Below, one piece after another: positions 44,812-53,607 of a DNA stretch of 64,000 nucleotides. Source of the stretch: Blastochloris tepida. GTDB lineage: Bacteria > Pseudomonadota > Alphaproteobacteria > Rhizobiales > Xanthobacteraceae. The DNA is taken from positions 1,662,001 through 1,726,000 of the forward strand of contig NZ_AP018907.1 of NCBI RefSeq assembly GCF_003966715.1, read 5' to 3'. The translations under genes were made by a program, and so were the position numbers. Under the pieces are notes generated by a model. It was not told the DNA's origin. It did not search any database and saw only the letters and a list, made by a program, of their open reading frames with translations. The stretch's first letter is position 1; each line of letters opens with the position of its first letter.

Positions 44812-44985
44812 ATGAAATCGCAAGCTCTTCGATACGTTTGTCACCGATACCCCCTGGCCGGCCGATCCGGCCGTCGTATACTGCAACCAGGTTCCGCCGC
44901 GTGCGCGCGTTTGCGCGCGTGCCGCGAGGAACGGCAGGAGCTGCCCCACCTCCGGGATGAAACCTGCATTGTGGAGGATCAGGTC

Positions 44986-45387
44986 ATGAAGCTTCGCAAC
45001 ATGCTGCCGGTTGCCGGTGCTCCTCTTCTTGCGGCAAGCATTTTCCTTGCTGCAGGCATCCTCCTTGCTGCAAGCGTGCCGGGCCTTGCCGGTCCATGCA
45101 CGCACGCGATCGACCGGATGCAGGCCCGTGTCGACGCCCTTCTTGCGGCCCGTGCCGCAGCCGGGCCGTCGGCGACCGAGGGCACGAGCGCCACCATGCA
45201 TCGCCAACCGACGCCGGAGTCTATCGCGGCGGCCGAAGCCAAGCTCGGCGACATTTCGACCGAGACGTTGGATGCCATCGCCACCGGCATGACCCGGGCG
45301 CGTGAGGCCGACCGGGCCGGCGATGCCGAAGCCTGCAAGGCGGCGCTGGCCGAGGTCGGACGCGCCCTCGGCGCGCCGGCCGACTGA
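44986..45387 (+). CDS. Small secreted protein, unknown
   Basis: This 133-residue protein follows GGAGGATCAGGTC. Its signal region is unusually repetitive: LLAASIFLAAGILLAASV comes from near-tandem copies of a CTTGCTGCAAGC-like sequence. Cleavage is likely near LAG-PC. The mature part is helical (CTHAIDRMQARVDALLAARA, ESIAAAEAKLGDISTETLDA) and rich in Ala and Glu. Proteins of this type are widespread in Rhizobiales without known role. It follows an arylsulfatase remnant. Confidence 0.65.
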   Translation: MKLRNMLPVAGAPLLAASIFLAAGILLAASVPGLAGPCTHAIDRMQARVDALLAARAAAGPSATEGTSATMHRQPTPESIAAAEAKLGDISTETLDAIATGMTRAREADRAGDAEACKAALAEVGRALGAPAD

Positions 45388-45501
45388 CCCGCCACCCCGG
45401 CGACCGCGATCTCGCGGCATTGGCCGCCGAGATCGCCCGCCAGAGCGCAAGGTCCGACGGGCGCTGAGCCGACTTCGGATCTTGGTCAGAACGGATCTTG
45501 G

Positions 45502-46467
45502 TCAGAACCGCGCGCTGACCCCGAACACCGGGCCATGCATCGTCATGTCGTACTCGTAGCGGGTGAGCTCCGAGCCCTTCTCATAGTCGGCGTACAGCGC
45601 CTTGTAGCCGATCATCGCGCTCCAGGTGACGCTGCTGGTGGCGTAGAAATCCCAGTTGAGCGCGGCCAGCGCCTGCCAGGAGAAGATGCTGCCGGCACCG
45701 AAGCCGCCGATGTCGCCGCTGACCGCCAGATTGACGGTGGGCGAGAACTGCTGGCGGAAGCGCACGCCGACCAGCGGATCGACCCAGTTCACCTCGCCCG
45801 AGGCGGTCACGGTGCGGTCTCCATTCACCCGCAGGTCGCCGTTATTCGCGGTGAGGTTCGCCGCGAATGTGGCGTCCGCGCTCTGCCACCACGCCCGGCC
45901 GCCGCCATAGACATCGAAGGCGGTGGTGCCGCCCGGAATGCCCGGCGTGGCGAAGCGCGCCAGCTCATAGGCGGCAGCCAATTCAAGGGTGGTCATCTCG
46001 ATGTCGATGCCGGCAGAGATTCCGAGCGTGCCGCCAACCCCGTTCACATTGGCGGAGCGCGTGAGGCTCGGGGTCACCCGGACCTTGGTGTAGACGAGGT
46101 CGGCCAGCACGGCGAACCGGTCCTTGCGGAACTCGGCGAACGCCGACAGTTCGAGAAGACCGACCGGAATCTCGCAATGCTCGACCAGATCGATGAAGCT
46201 CGCATTCACTTCGGTCTTCCGGCCCTTCACCGTGGAGTACCCGTCGAGCGAGATCGCCCACAGATAGGGCGTGACGGTGACGCTCCAGGGGCTCGGCGCC
46301 GGCGCGAAGGTCGCCTGCGGGGCGGGCGCGAGATCCGCGGCGGAAGCCGCCGTCGACATCAGGCCGCCAACCAGCAACCCACCGGTCAGGCTGCCGCCCG
46401 CAAGGATCGCGGCGACGAGGCCTCCACAAGAGAACTGGCGTTTCCAGGATTGGCGCTTGAACGTCAT
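45502..46467 (-). CDS. Outer-membrane beta-barrel protein
   Basis: This 321-residue protein has a signal peptide (core near residues 15-38, cleavage TAASA-ADL), a Pro/Ala linker and then alternating strands (SVTVTPYLWAISLDG, DRFAVLADLVYTKV, VDPLVGVRFRQQFS, NLAVSGDIGGFG), ending with Phe as barrel proteins do (FGVSARF). The pattern resembles small rhizobial barrel proteins. Function is unknown. A family D repeat lies upstream. Confidence 0.8.
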   Translation of the reverse strand: MTFKRQSWKRQFSCGGLVAAILAGGSLTGGLLVGGLMSTAASAADLAPAPQATFAPAPSPWSVTVTPYLWAISLDGYSTVKGRKTEVNASFIDLVEHCEIPVGLLELSAFAEFRKDRFAVLADLVYTKVRVTPSLTRSANVNGVGGTLGISAGIDIEMTTLELAAAYELARFATPGIPGGTTAFDVYGGGRAWWQSADATFAANLTANNGDLRVNGDRTVTASGEVNWVDPLVGVRFRQQFSPTVNLAVSGDIGGFGAGSIFSWQALAALNWDFYATSSVTWSAMIGYKALYADYEKGSELTRYEYDMTMHGPVFGVSARF

Positions 46468-46633
46468 GCTTCGCCCCCAAAATCAACCAGGGCCGGGTTG
46501 CCGCAGCCGCCTCTCGGTCGCGCGAGGTTTCGGCCCGTTGGCCGGCCTTCGCCCGCGTCGCCAAGCCTGCTGCGGCTCGTGATGCCCGGATACCTGCTGC
46601 CCCGAATGACCGACGTCCCCCCGGTCGCCGTCT

Positions 46634-46756
46634 GATACCAACGGCCCCAGACGCTGACGCGTGGGGCCGTTGACTCTCGCGGATTTTCTATTCGGAAATC
46701 AGATATTCCGCGAAAATCCGCGACCGGAACCAACGGTCCGCTTTCGCAGGCCGTTT
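46634..46756 (+). repeat. Palindromic repeat family D, copy 2 (inverted)
   Basis: It has the same sequence as 20430-20556 in the opposite orientation: GATACCAACGGCCCC at the start, GGGGCCGTTG, GCGGATTTTC / GAAAATCCGC in the middle, and CCAACGGTCCGCTTTCGCAG at the end. It lies upstream of the barrel protein gene. Confidence 0.8.
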
Positions 46757-46860
46757 GTTTGGCCTGCCGCACGCGAACACGCTGAGAAAAGCCACCCCGC
46801 CCCGGACGACTTTCCGTCACTGACGAACCGGCGCGTCGGAACGCACTATACTTTATAAAA

Positions 46861-46873
46861 TCAGATTATCTGA
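46861..46873. promoter_or_regulatory. TCAGAT-T-ATCTGA dyad in AT-rich patch
   Basis: A perfect short palindrome follows TATACTTTATAAAA. The patch looks like a promoter with an operator, but no gene that I can support follows it on the plus strand. Low confidence. Confidence 0.25.
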
Positions 46874-47065
46874 TCGCACCGAAGCGGGCAATGCAGACCA
46901 TGCGTCAACTGAACAGCGCGTTGGCGCGTGAAACCGGCCGAATGACGATTCCGGCCCCAGTTTGTGACACTCGCGCAAGACAATCGCGGTCCCACCGTTG
47001 AATTGCGGTTCCGGTCTTCCACCGAAACCGCTCACCTTCCCGAACAACCCGAAAAAACTCTGCTG

Positions 47066-47293
47066 TCATTCGGGTCCGCAGGCGTCGGCGCAGCACCGCG
47101 GGCATGCGCCCTCGCCGCCGGCACACGGCGGAATGTCGAGACCGCCGCCCGATTTGGCGGGTGCCGCGATCAGCGACAATTGCTGCTCCAGCCGCACGCT
47201 GCCGCAGGACGGACAGGAGGGGGTGTCGGACGCGCGCACCAGCGTCTCGAAATCGGCGCCGCAGTCCTGGCATTCGTAGCGATAGATCGGCAT
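47066..47293 (-). CDS. FmdB-family zinc-ribbon protein
   Basis: This 75-residue protein starts MPIYRYECQDCG, the FmdB signature, and has two CxxC knuckles (Cys8-x2-Cys11 and CPSC near residue 27) that bind one zinc. The tail has extra cysteines (PPCAGGEGACPRCC). Such regulators are small and poorly characterised. It lies alone between the repeat region and the prophage. Confidence 0.85.
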   Translation of the reverse strand: MPIYRYECQDCGADFETLVRASDTPSCPSCGSVRLEQQLSLIAAPAKSGGGLDIPPCAGGEGACPRCCADACGPE

Positions 47294-47595
47294 CCGGCCT
47301 CTCCCAAGTCAGATCAAGCACCAACTCAAGCGCCTGTCCGCGATCGCCGCAATCTCCGCGGTCGGCACTGCCCGGCGCCATAGCGCGGATCACCATCCGA
47401 CTCAATTGGCGCGCGAGCCTGCGCAGGCCGGATCGTGTGAGCTTCGTCCCCACAAAATTCAGCAAAGCCACCTCCCGAAATCCCCGCCTCCGCATCAGCG
47501 GCAGCCGTTACGGTTCATCGGCGTTTTCAATGGGTTGTGTTGGATTTGCGTCAAATTGGAGCGTCTGTGTCCGCGAGCGATCGGTAATATCCCGC
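47294..47595. other. Flank of the Mu-like element, no gene seen
   Basis: About 300 bp with ORFs of low-complexity arginine-rich composition only. The left end of the Mu-like element begins near its right edge. Confidence 0.4.
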
Positions 47596-47604
47596 TGGAA
47601 CCAT

Positions 47605-47627
47605 CATCGCTTTCTGTCGTCGAACAG
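47605..47627 (+). repeat. Inverted terminal motif of Mu-like element, left
   Basis: The 23-bp motif starts CATCGCTTTCTGTCG and ends CGAACAG. It matches the inverse of 57959-57981 at 19 of 23 positions. A degenerate second unit (GAGCTATTTGACGCTGG) follows at 47628. By position these are transposase-binding sites of the element end. Confidence 0.65.
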
Positions 47628-47711
47628 AGCTATTTGACGCTGGTATTTCGGAATTAGCCGGAACTTGCCCAAACTTAACGGAATGCCGCGACGTCCTGAT
47701 GGACCTTGCCG

Positions 47712-48023
47712 CTACCGCTTCAATCCCCGCAGCCGAAGCCAATACCGCTGTGCCGCTGACCGCGAAGGGGTCCGGGATACGCCGAATCGCTCGCGGCACT
47801 CGGCCAACACCTCCCGCAGGAATACCTTTCCGAGCCGGCTGGCGATGAAGGCGGCCACTTCAGGGTCCTGGTCGATGCTGGCCTTCGAACGGGGCTGAAA
47901 CGCCTCTTGAAACAGCCTCAAACGGGCGAGTTGTTCCCAACACGCCAGAAGTTCAGCGTACTCGGCGGCCGGGATGGTGACCACCGGGACGCCGGAAATC
48001 GTGGCCGCGATCGGGTCTGTCAT
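47712..48023 (-). CDS. Small protein at the end of the prophage, unknown
   Basis: This 103-residue protein has a helical N-terminal part (AEYAELLACWEQLARLRLFQ) and a C-terminal half DPEVAAFIASRLGKVFLRE followed by FGVSRTPSRSAAQRYWLRLR, which looks like a helix-turn-helix or other DNA/RNA-binding segment. It lies about 30 bp after the capsid gene in the same direction. I do not recognise a phage family. Confidence 0.6.
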   Translation of the reverse strand: MTDPIAATISGVPVVTIPAAEYAELLACWEQLARLRLFQEAFQPRSKASIDQDPEVAAFIASRLGKVFLREVLAECRERFGVSRTPSRSAAQRYWLRLRGLKR

Positions 48024-48055
48024 TGGTGCCCTCTATCAGCCTCCCATGCGAAAGA

Positions 48056-49675
48056 TCAGTTGGAGGTGGTCAGTTCCACCAGCGCCTCGGGCCGCTTCCA
48101 GATCGGCAGCACGTTGCTCTGGCTCTTCAGCTCCCAGCCGCCGCCGTGCTTGATCGGCTCCTGCGACACCACGACCTCGGGGGCGGCCTGGTTGACAAAG
48201 TCGACGTGATGCGCCGGCCCCCACAGCGTGTAGGCGGTGTAACGGGTTCCGACCGGATAGGCGTGGCCCATGCCGTCCGCCACGTTCGGCTCGGAGATGA
48301 TCTGGCCCGCACCGTTGCGCACCAACGCCGAGCCCTTGTACTCGCGGAACATGATGTTCGAAAACTCGAACACCCGGCCCCAATTGCCGCCGAGGCGCGA
48401 GCGCTCCAGCATGCCAAGCGTGAAGGCCTGCTGTGTCGCCAGCCAATACTTCTCGACCTTGGGGTGCTGGATCAGCTTGCCAAAGAAGCTCGAAGACACG
48501 ATCGCCTCGACGCCGGTCGAGGTCTCGCCCTTGAGATTGCAAAGGATGTGGTCGACCACCTCCTCGCACTTGTCGAGCACGCTCGTTCCGGCGGTTCCCA
48601 GCTCGAAATCCACCGTCTTCTTGGTGATGCCGAACACCGAATAGAGGTCATAGAGCGTGCGGCCCTTGCCGTCGCGGATCACACCCTTCAGCGCGCCAAG
48701 GCGCAGGTATTCCAAGGTCTGGCCGTGAAGGCTGCGGATGATCCCGAGCCGCTTGGCCAGTTCCTTGTCGAAGCTCTTGGGCTCCCGGATTCGCCCGGCC
48801 GCGTCGAGAATGCCCTGGAGATCGTCAGGCCGGATCGATTCAGGCCCGTGCGGGATGTGCGGGATCTTGATGACGATCGAGGAACCGGTCCCCCATTCGA
48901 CCTGGTTGCCCGGCGCGCCCGGCTCCTCGGCCGCCAGCACCACCAGCACGCCATCCTCAATCCGGATTTCGACAAACCGGGACCGGGCATCTTCGCTGGG
49001 GAACAAATTCAACGCCCGCAGCAGGCCGAATTCGTTGGGAATGCGGTTGACCTGTGTGGTCAGATCAACGTCGCTGTACGGAAAAGTGGGTTCGGACATC
49101 TTGCGATCCTCGTGAGCGGAAGCGGAATTGAGGCCAAGCCCGGCGAGCGCAGCCCGGTGCTGCTGATCGCTGGGGGAATGGGCGTGGATTGGGGCTGAGG
49201 AAGCGGCCGGCCCGCCGAGCGCGGCAGCGATCGCCGGCATGGCCAGCGCGGGGGCGGCAACCAGGGCAACGGAGTGCAGCCAGGTCGCCGCGCCCGAGGC
49301 GTCGTGGTGGAAGGTCGGGCTGATGAAGCGGTGGGTCCGGGCCGCGAGAGCATCGAGTCCCGCCTTCAGCCACTCCACGCGGGCATAGAGGCCGTCCAGC
49401 CGGGGTTGCAGCTCCTTCACCCAACCGACCGCGTCGGCGCGCTCGCCGAAAACGGTCTTGCGGGAGATGGCATGATCAAGGTCGACGGGGATATCGACGC
49501 CTTCGGCCACATACCGCGCCGCCAGCATTTCCGGGTCGAACCGGTAGGAGCGGCCGTCGCGGGTCATCACGCTGCCGCGCGGCGTGACCTTCACCCAGTC
49601 GGGCGCAGCCGTAGCCGACACGTCCAGCGTGACGACACCGAGGGCGACATTCAACGGCAGAGAGGGTCCGGTCAT
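48056..49675 (-). CDS. Fused Mu gpI-like protease and major capsid protein
   Basis: The ORF has 539 residues. Residues 1-160 resemble the Mu gpI capsid protease (VTLDVSATAAPDWVKVTPRG, DPEMLAARYVAEGVDIPVDL, HRFISPTFHHDASG). From residue 193 (MSEPTFPYSDVDL) the sequence is a major capsid protein of the lambda-E/GPE type (NQVEWGTGSSIVIKIPHIPH, YDLYSVFGITKKTVDF, VGTRYTAYTLWGP). No stop separates them. The capsid part has its own ATG at 49099 with GAGG 8 bases upstream, so it could be made separately as a 347-residue protein, close to normal size. The scaffold part usual in gpI is missing. The ATG at 49675 follows AGG and lies 7 bases after the tape-measure stop. Confidence 0.82.
   Translation of the reverse strand: MTGPSLPLNVALGVVTLDVSATAAPDWVKVTPRGSVMTRDGRSYRFDPEMLAARYVAEGVDIPVDLDHAISRKTVFGERADAVGWVKELQPRLDGLYARVEWLKAGLDALAARTHRFISPTFHHDASGAATWLHSVALVAAPALAMPAIAAALGGPAASSAPIHAHSPSDQQHRAALAGLGLNSASAHEDRKMSEPTFPYSDVDLTTQVNRIPNEFGLLRALNLFPSEDARSRFVEIRIEDGVLVVLAAEEPGAPGNQVEWGTGSSIVIKIPHIPHGPESIRPDDLQGILDAAGRIREPKSFDKELAKRLGIIRSLHGQTLEYLRLGALKGVIRDGKGRTLYDLYSVFGITKKTVDFELGTAGTSVLDKCEEVVDHILCNLKGETSTGVEAIVSSSFFGKLIQHPKVEKYWLATQQAFTLGMLERSRLGGNWGRVFEFSNIMFREYKGSALVRNGAGQIISEPNVADGMGHAYPVGTRYTAYTLWGPAHHVDFVNQAAPEVVVSQEPIKHGGGWELKSQSNVLPIWKRPEALVELTTSN
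49097..49115 (-). promoter_or_regulatory. Internal ribosome-binding site and start for capsid protein
   Basis: On the minus strand GAGGATCGCAAG precedes ATG at 49099, in frame inside the protease-capsid ORF and just where capsid homology begins. Independent synthesis of the capsid protein is inferred. Confidence 0.5.
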
Positions 49676-49682
49676 GCCAACC

Positions 49683-51788
49683 TCACACCGTGTCGAACAG
49701 GGCGCCGTGCGAATTGCCAAGCCGGGCGAACTGGCGCGCCACCTCGCGGGCAGTGGCCTTGGAGTCGCTGCCGCCATTGACGTTGATGACGACGCGGACC
49801 GGCCGTGGCGCGGCTGATTGCCGGCGCGGCGGTGTCGGCTGCCACGTCGGCGCCGAGGTCGACGGCACGACCGAGCCGGGCGCGGCCGAGCCACCTGAGG
49901 ACGTTCCCGGCGCGCCATTGCCGGCCGGCGCGAACCGCGGCGAGATGGTCGGCGTGGCGGTGAAGTCGAACATCTGCCGGATGCGCTGGGCGTATTCCTC
50001 CGCCCACGACACCGCCTTCTCGCCCTCGGTGCGGATCGCCTCGGTCACTCCCTGCATGCTGCGCCGGGCGTCGGCGGCCGGGCCGGTGCCGGGTTGAAAG
50101 CCGGCCATCAGGTCGATCATATCCAGCCGCTCAAGCGCGGCTTGTCGGGTCGCTTCATCGGCCTCGCGTTCGAGGCGCAGCTTCTCCAGATACTTCTCGG
50201 CGTGCTCGCGCGGGCTCGGCCAATTCGGGCCGGGTTTCGCCGTTGAGTAGCTGCCCGCCGCGAGACCTTCTTCGATCTTCCTGATCTCCTCGTCCCGATC
50301 GCGGCGGTGGCGATCGGCGCGCGTCCTGGCCACGAATTCGTCGAACGGCTTCGGGCTGCCGGCGCGCTGCTGTTCCTTCCGGAGCGCCTCGGGGTCTCCG
50401 CGCCACAGATCGAGCATGTGGCCGAGCCCTTCCAGGGCGGCGATGGCCGGCGTCGACTCCGCGGTGAACTTGCCGATTGCGACGCTCGCCGCATTCCAGG
50501 CGTTGGACAGACGGTCGATCGAGGATTGGGCGTCACTCGACACCGAAGCCGCGTCGCGAGCCACGGTCCCTTGGGAATTGGCCAGCTCCGCAAAAAACCG
50601 CCGGTATTCCGCGCGCTGGCCGATCAACGCCCGCACAGCCTTTTGGAATTCCCAGTCGCCGATCAGCTGCGTGATCTTCGACATGTCGCCTTTCAGCGCC
50701 TTTTCGGCCAGATCGGTGAACACTTCCAGAAGGTCCTTGCCTTCCTTGCGTGCCTTGGCCAACGCCTTGGGCAGATCAATCCCGAAGTCCTTGAAGTTCT
50801 TGATGGTCTCTTTGCTCTCCATCTTGGCAAGCAAGTTGTTCAGCGCCGTGGCGGCCTCTGCGGAGTCACCCGTTCCCGCCCGGACGGTCTGCAAGGCCGC
50901 GATCAGCCGGCGCAGCCCCTCCAACCCCTTGCCAACGATGGGCGCCGCAGCCGGCGCCATGCTCGGCAAGTAGTGCGCCATGTCCTTCAGCTCGAACTGC
51001 CCGAGCTTGCCCCCCTTGGCCGAGATGTCGAGAGCGTCCGGCATCAACTCGTTGGTGATGCCGAGATGCTTGTTCAGCGCATTCACACTGTTGGCCATGT
51101 CATCCACGGCCGCGCCCGAGGCGTGCGCCGCGAGAGACGCCGACCTCACCTTGATCAGCGATTCGGACAGCGAATTGCCTTGGGCAACCAGAGCCTCCAG
51201 GCCAACCAACACGCCCTCGACGGGCATGCCGTACTCCTTGGCAATGGCTCGCACCTCAGCCGTGGCCGCCGCAGTCTGATCTTTCGTCGCCTCAGCCGTG
51301 TTGCCGAGGCGCGTCATCCGCCGGTCCAGCTCGGCGAAATCCTTGAACGTCCGCTGGACCGCCCGGCCGGCGGTGTAGCCGCTCACCGCGCCGGCAAGCG
51401 GGCCAAGCGGAAGGCCCGGAAACAGAAAGGCGCTGTCGCCGCCGCTTGCTTTGCCGTGACCGCCAGCCGGTGTGCGGGTCTTCAGCTTCTCGATGGCTCC
51501 GGAGGCCTCCCGCGCCGCGCCGGATACCCGCTTGAGGTCGTTGGCCAGGCGGTCAAGCCGCACGGTCTCCAGCCGCCGGGCGCTCTGCCCGAGGCGCTGG
51601 ATCGCGCGCTCGCTGCCGGCCGCCTCGCCTTTGGTCCTGGCCAAATCCCGGGCGAGCCTGTCGGACCGCACGCCGTTGAGCCGCTTCGCGGCATCGGTGA
51701 TGCCCTGAAGCTCCTTCTTCGCCGCGGCCGATGGGCCGTTGAGCAGGTTGATCAAGCGCAGCCGCAGCGCGACGTCGAGCGTGCTCAT
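49683..51788 (-). CDS. Phage tail tape-measure protein
   Basis: This 701-residue protein starts with a coiled-coil region (ALRLRLINLLNGPSAAAKKEL, LARDLARTKGEAAGSERAIQ), then a hydrophobic PhageMin-tail region with the TP901-type core (LDRRMTRLGNTAEATKDQTA, EVRAIAKEYGMPVEGVL, LEALVAQGNSLSESLIKVRS), more helices, and a Pro/Ser-rich tail. It would determine tail length. In Mu-like phages it normally lies far after the capsid genes among tail genes; here it precedes the protease-capsid ORF and follows the Mor-like gene with overlapping start and stop. No tail-tube or chaperone gene is adjacent. Confidence 0.85.
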   Translation of the reverse strand: MSTLDVALRLRLINLLNGPSAAAKKELQGITDAAKRLNGVRSDRLARDLARTKGEAAGSERAIQRLGQSARRLETVRLDRLANDLKRVSGAAREASGAIEKLKTRTPAGGHGKASGGDSAFLFPGLPLGPLAGAVSGYTAGRAVQRTFKDFAELDRRMTRLGNTAEATKDQTAAATAEVRAIAKEYGMPVEGVLVGLEALVAQGNSLSESLIKVRSASLAAHASGAAVDDMANSVNALNKHLGITNELMPDALDISAKGGKLGQFELKDMAHYLPSMAPAAAPIVGKGLEGLRRLIAALQTVRAGTGDSAEAATALNNLLAKMESKETIKNFKDFGIDLPKALAKARKEGKDLLEVFTDLAEKALKGDMSKITQLIGDWEFQKAVRALIGQRAEYRRFFAELANSQGTVARDAASVSSDAQSSIDRLSNAWNAASVAIGKFTAESTPAIAALEGLGHMLDLWRGDPEALRKEQQRAGSPKPFDEFVARTRADRHRRDRDEEIRKIEEGLAAGSYSTAKPGPNWPSPREHAEKYLEKLRLEREADEATRQAALERLDMIDLMAGFQPGTGPAADARRSMQGVTEAIRTEGEKAVSWAEEYAQRIRQMFDFTATPTISPRFAPAGNGAPGTSSGGSAAPGSVVPSTSAPTWQPTPPRRQSAAPRPVRVVINVNGGSDSKATAREVARQFARLGNSHGALFDTV

Positions 51789-52225
51789 GGGTGCCTCTTT
51801 TGATGTCTGAGACGCGCCCGAGCCCGATAGGCAGCGCGTTCGGTCATGCCAGCGCGCCGCGCGGCTTCTGCGGCAGAGGCGCCTTCAGCCAATGCCTGCT
51901 CCAAGTTCTGCCGCGCCTCTGAGATGAGGCCGGTCGGTCCGCGCGGGATGAGCAGATAGGTGCCCGACCAGCGACCCTTGGCCGAGACGCAGCGAAATGA
52001 AGCGCAGATCTTCTTCGCCGCCTCGACACCAACGCAGTCGGACAACCAGTGAGGCCCGTTCGGCAGGTGTGCCGGAAGGCTTCTGCGGGTGCCGCCATAT
52101 TTCTCGGCAAGCTTCAACGCCGCCTCGACACCGGCAACGTCGGCAATTTCAGCCAACACCCCGGGCAGATCGGACGGTCTATACAGCAGCGCCTCTGGGG
52201 CTTGCGTTGTCGACTCGTCGGCCAT
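51785..52225 (-). CDS. Mor-like transcription activator
   Basis: This 146-residue protein matches the Mor/C activator family of Mu: ADVAGVEAALKLAEKYGGTR, LSDCVGVEAAKKICASFR, a YLLIPRGP strand and a C-terminal helix-turn-helix (GASAAEAARRAGMTERAAY). Mor drives middle transcription of Mu-like phages. The ATG at 52225 is preceded by AAGGGGCGGGG. Its stop overlaps the tape-measure start, an unusual neighbour for mor. Confidence 0.8.
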   Translation of the reverse strand: MADESTTQAPEALLYRPSDLPGVLAEIADVAGVEAALKLAEKYGGTRRSLPAHLPNGPHWLSDCVGVEAAKKICASFRCVSAKGRWSGTYLLIPRGPTGLISEARQNLEQALAEGASAAEAARRAGMTERAAYRARARLRHQKRHP

Positions 52226-52846
52226 CCCCCGCCCCTTGAAGGAACTCCGGCCCGAGAAGGAGGGGCTGATCCCGAGACACCCCGTCCTTCTCGCGGCCAA
52301 GAGCACGGCGGCCGTCTCGCGGCTCATCTGCCGTGCGAGAGACACCCTAAATGCCGCTGACGATCGACGGCATGCTGACAGGTGTCAGCGCCCTGCCTCC
52401 GCCCCGGGGGCGGACGCCAGTCGCGGGTGGGTCCGGAGGTGCCGCTTTAAAATCGACGTTAAAGGTCGATTGAAAGTGATGGGCGGCTTTTGTCGAAAAA
52501 TCCGATGCCGGGTAGCGGTCAGCCGAAACGGCCGTGGCTGCGCATCCTGAGGGCTCGCGGCGTCAATTGCCGATCGGGGCGGCAAGGCGTATATTTCTCG
52601 CGGTGGCCGAGGCAGTGTACCGTCCGATTTGAGGGCGCGGGGATGTCACGACCCCCCGGCCACCGTTTCCAACATCTGCCCTGTCCCTCGCTCCCAGGTC
52701 CCCGGTCTCCCAGGTTCCCGGTCTCCCAGGTTCCCCGGCATTGAACCGGTGCCCGTTCTCCGGCATGTTGAGGATGGTGGCCGAGCATACGTGTGCCGTC
52801 ACACGAGGGCGCGGGGATGTCACGACCCCCCGGCCACCAGTTCCCC
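52226..52846. other. Prophage intergenic region with direct repeats
   Basis: This 620-bp spacer without a supportable gene contains a 34-bp direct repeat (52631-52664 and 52805-52838, core GGGGATGTCACGACCCCCC, 174 bp apart), a short pyrimidine-rich tandem (GTCTCCCAGGTTCC units, 52692-52738) and a 7-bp dyad AATCGAC / GTCGATT at 52451-52471. It may hold the middle promoter recognised upstream of the Mor-like gene. Confidence 0.6.
52631..52838. repeat. 34-bp direct repeat pair in prophage
   Basis: Each copy starts GAGGGCGCGGGGATGTCA and ends CCCCCCGGCCACC, at 52631-52664 and 52805-52838. The inner GGGG-ATGTCACGA-CCCCC is itself a short dyad. The two copies flank a pyrimidine-rich tandem. Only two copies exist, so a CRISPR is excluded. 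Confidence 0.75.
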
Positions 52847-53263
52847 CTATGCCGTCCGCGCGACCTTGCGGCGGGTCATCGCCCGAAGGCCGGTGATCGC
52901 CTTTTGCGCGGCCGGGGCGTCCAGGAACCGCAGCGACGACACCCCGTAGGAACGCTCCAGCCACCTGCCGAGGGCGGCATCATCGTCCGCCCCCGAATAG
53001 TCCCGCCACAGATCGCGGATCAGGTCGACCTGTTTCGGCGAGGCCATACCGGGGCGGTTGCCGAAGGTGCGCTTGCTCCAGTCCGACTTGAAGCCGAGGC
53101 GCGTGAGGTATCCCATCACGCGCTCGAACCCGGCGGCATCCAGATCCTTCGCGCTCTCGACGCCACCCGCCCACAGCAAGAGCGCGCGGTACTGGTCATC
53201 CGTGAGCCCGAGCTGCCGCTTGGCAACCTTGATGAGCGCGATCTGCTTGGGGGTCATGGGCAA
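52847..53263 (-). CDS. GemA/Gp16-like phage regulatory protein
   Basis: This 138-residue protein shows the gp16/GemA pattern: MTPKQIALIKVAKRQLGLTD, YRALLLWAGGVESAKDLDAA, ASPKQVDLIRDLWRDYSG and a basic C-terminus. In Mu the protein alters host gene expression by affecting DNA topology. It overlaps the preceding gene by 10 bp, as part of the early operon. Confidence 0.85.
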   Translation of the reverse strand: MPMTPKQIALIKVAKRQLGLTDDQYRALLLWAGGVESAKDLDAAGFERVMGYLTRLGFKSDWSKRTFGNRPGMASPKQVDLIRDLWRDYSGADDDAALGRWLERSYGVSSLRFLDAPAAQKAITGLRAMTRRKVARTA

Positions 53264-53607
53264 CCCCTCTCCGTCGCGCCCCCGCTTTCGAGACTCCGCA
53301 TGTGGATGTGGCCGAGGAAATGGACACGCTCCAGCAGTTCCTTGGTCAGCATGTTGCTCGCCGTCACGAACAGGTCGATCCGGTCATTGGTGAGCGGCTC
53401 CCGCATTTCCTGCACCGTGTCCGGTTCGGCGAAGGCAGAGGTGATGAGCTGCTGCATCCACGCCAGTGCGCGAACATCGAGATAGACGTTGGACATTGCG
53501 AAACTGAGATCGGCGGTGCTGGTGATCGCCTCGGGATCAATCGGGGGGCGCAACAGGGGAAAGCACTCCAACGGGTCGGGAGTCTCGGTCTTGCTGTGGG
53601 CGTTCAT
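53254..53607 (-). CDS. Early-region prophage protein, unknown
   Basis: This 117-residue, mostly helical protein (ALAWMQQLITSAFAEPDTVQ, RIDLFVTASNMLTKELLERV) has no family that I recognise. It is coupled to the neighbours on both sides by overlaps (4 bp upstream, 10 bp with gemA). Confidence 0.6.
   Translation of the reverse strand: MNAHSKTETPDPLECFPLLRPPIDPEAITSTADLSFAMSNVYLDVRALAWMQQLITSAFAEPDTVQEMREPLTNDRIDLFVTASNMLTKELLERVHFLGHIHMRSLESGGATERGCP

Noticed and set aside
52631..52838. Possible CRISPR array
   Set aside because: Only two repeat copies, one spacer-like interval of 140 bp and no cas gene.
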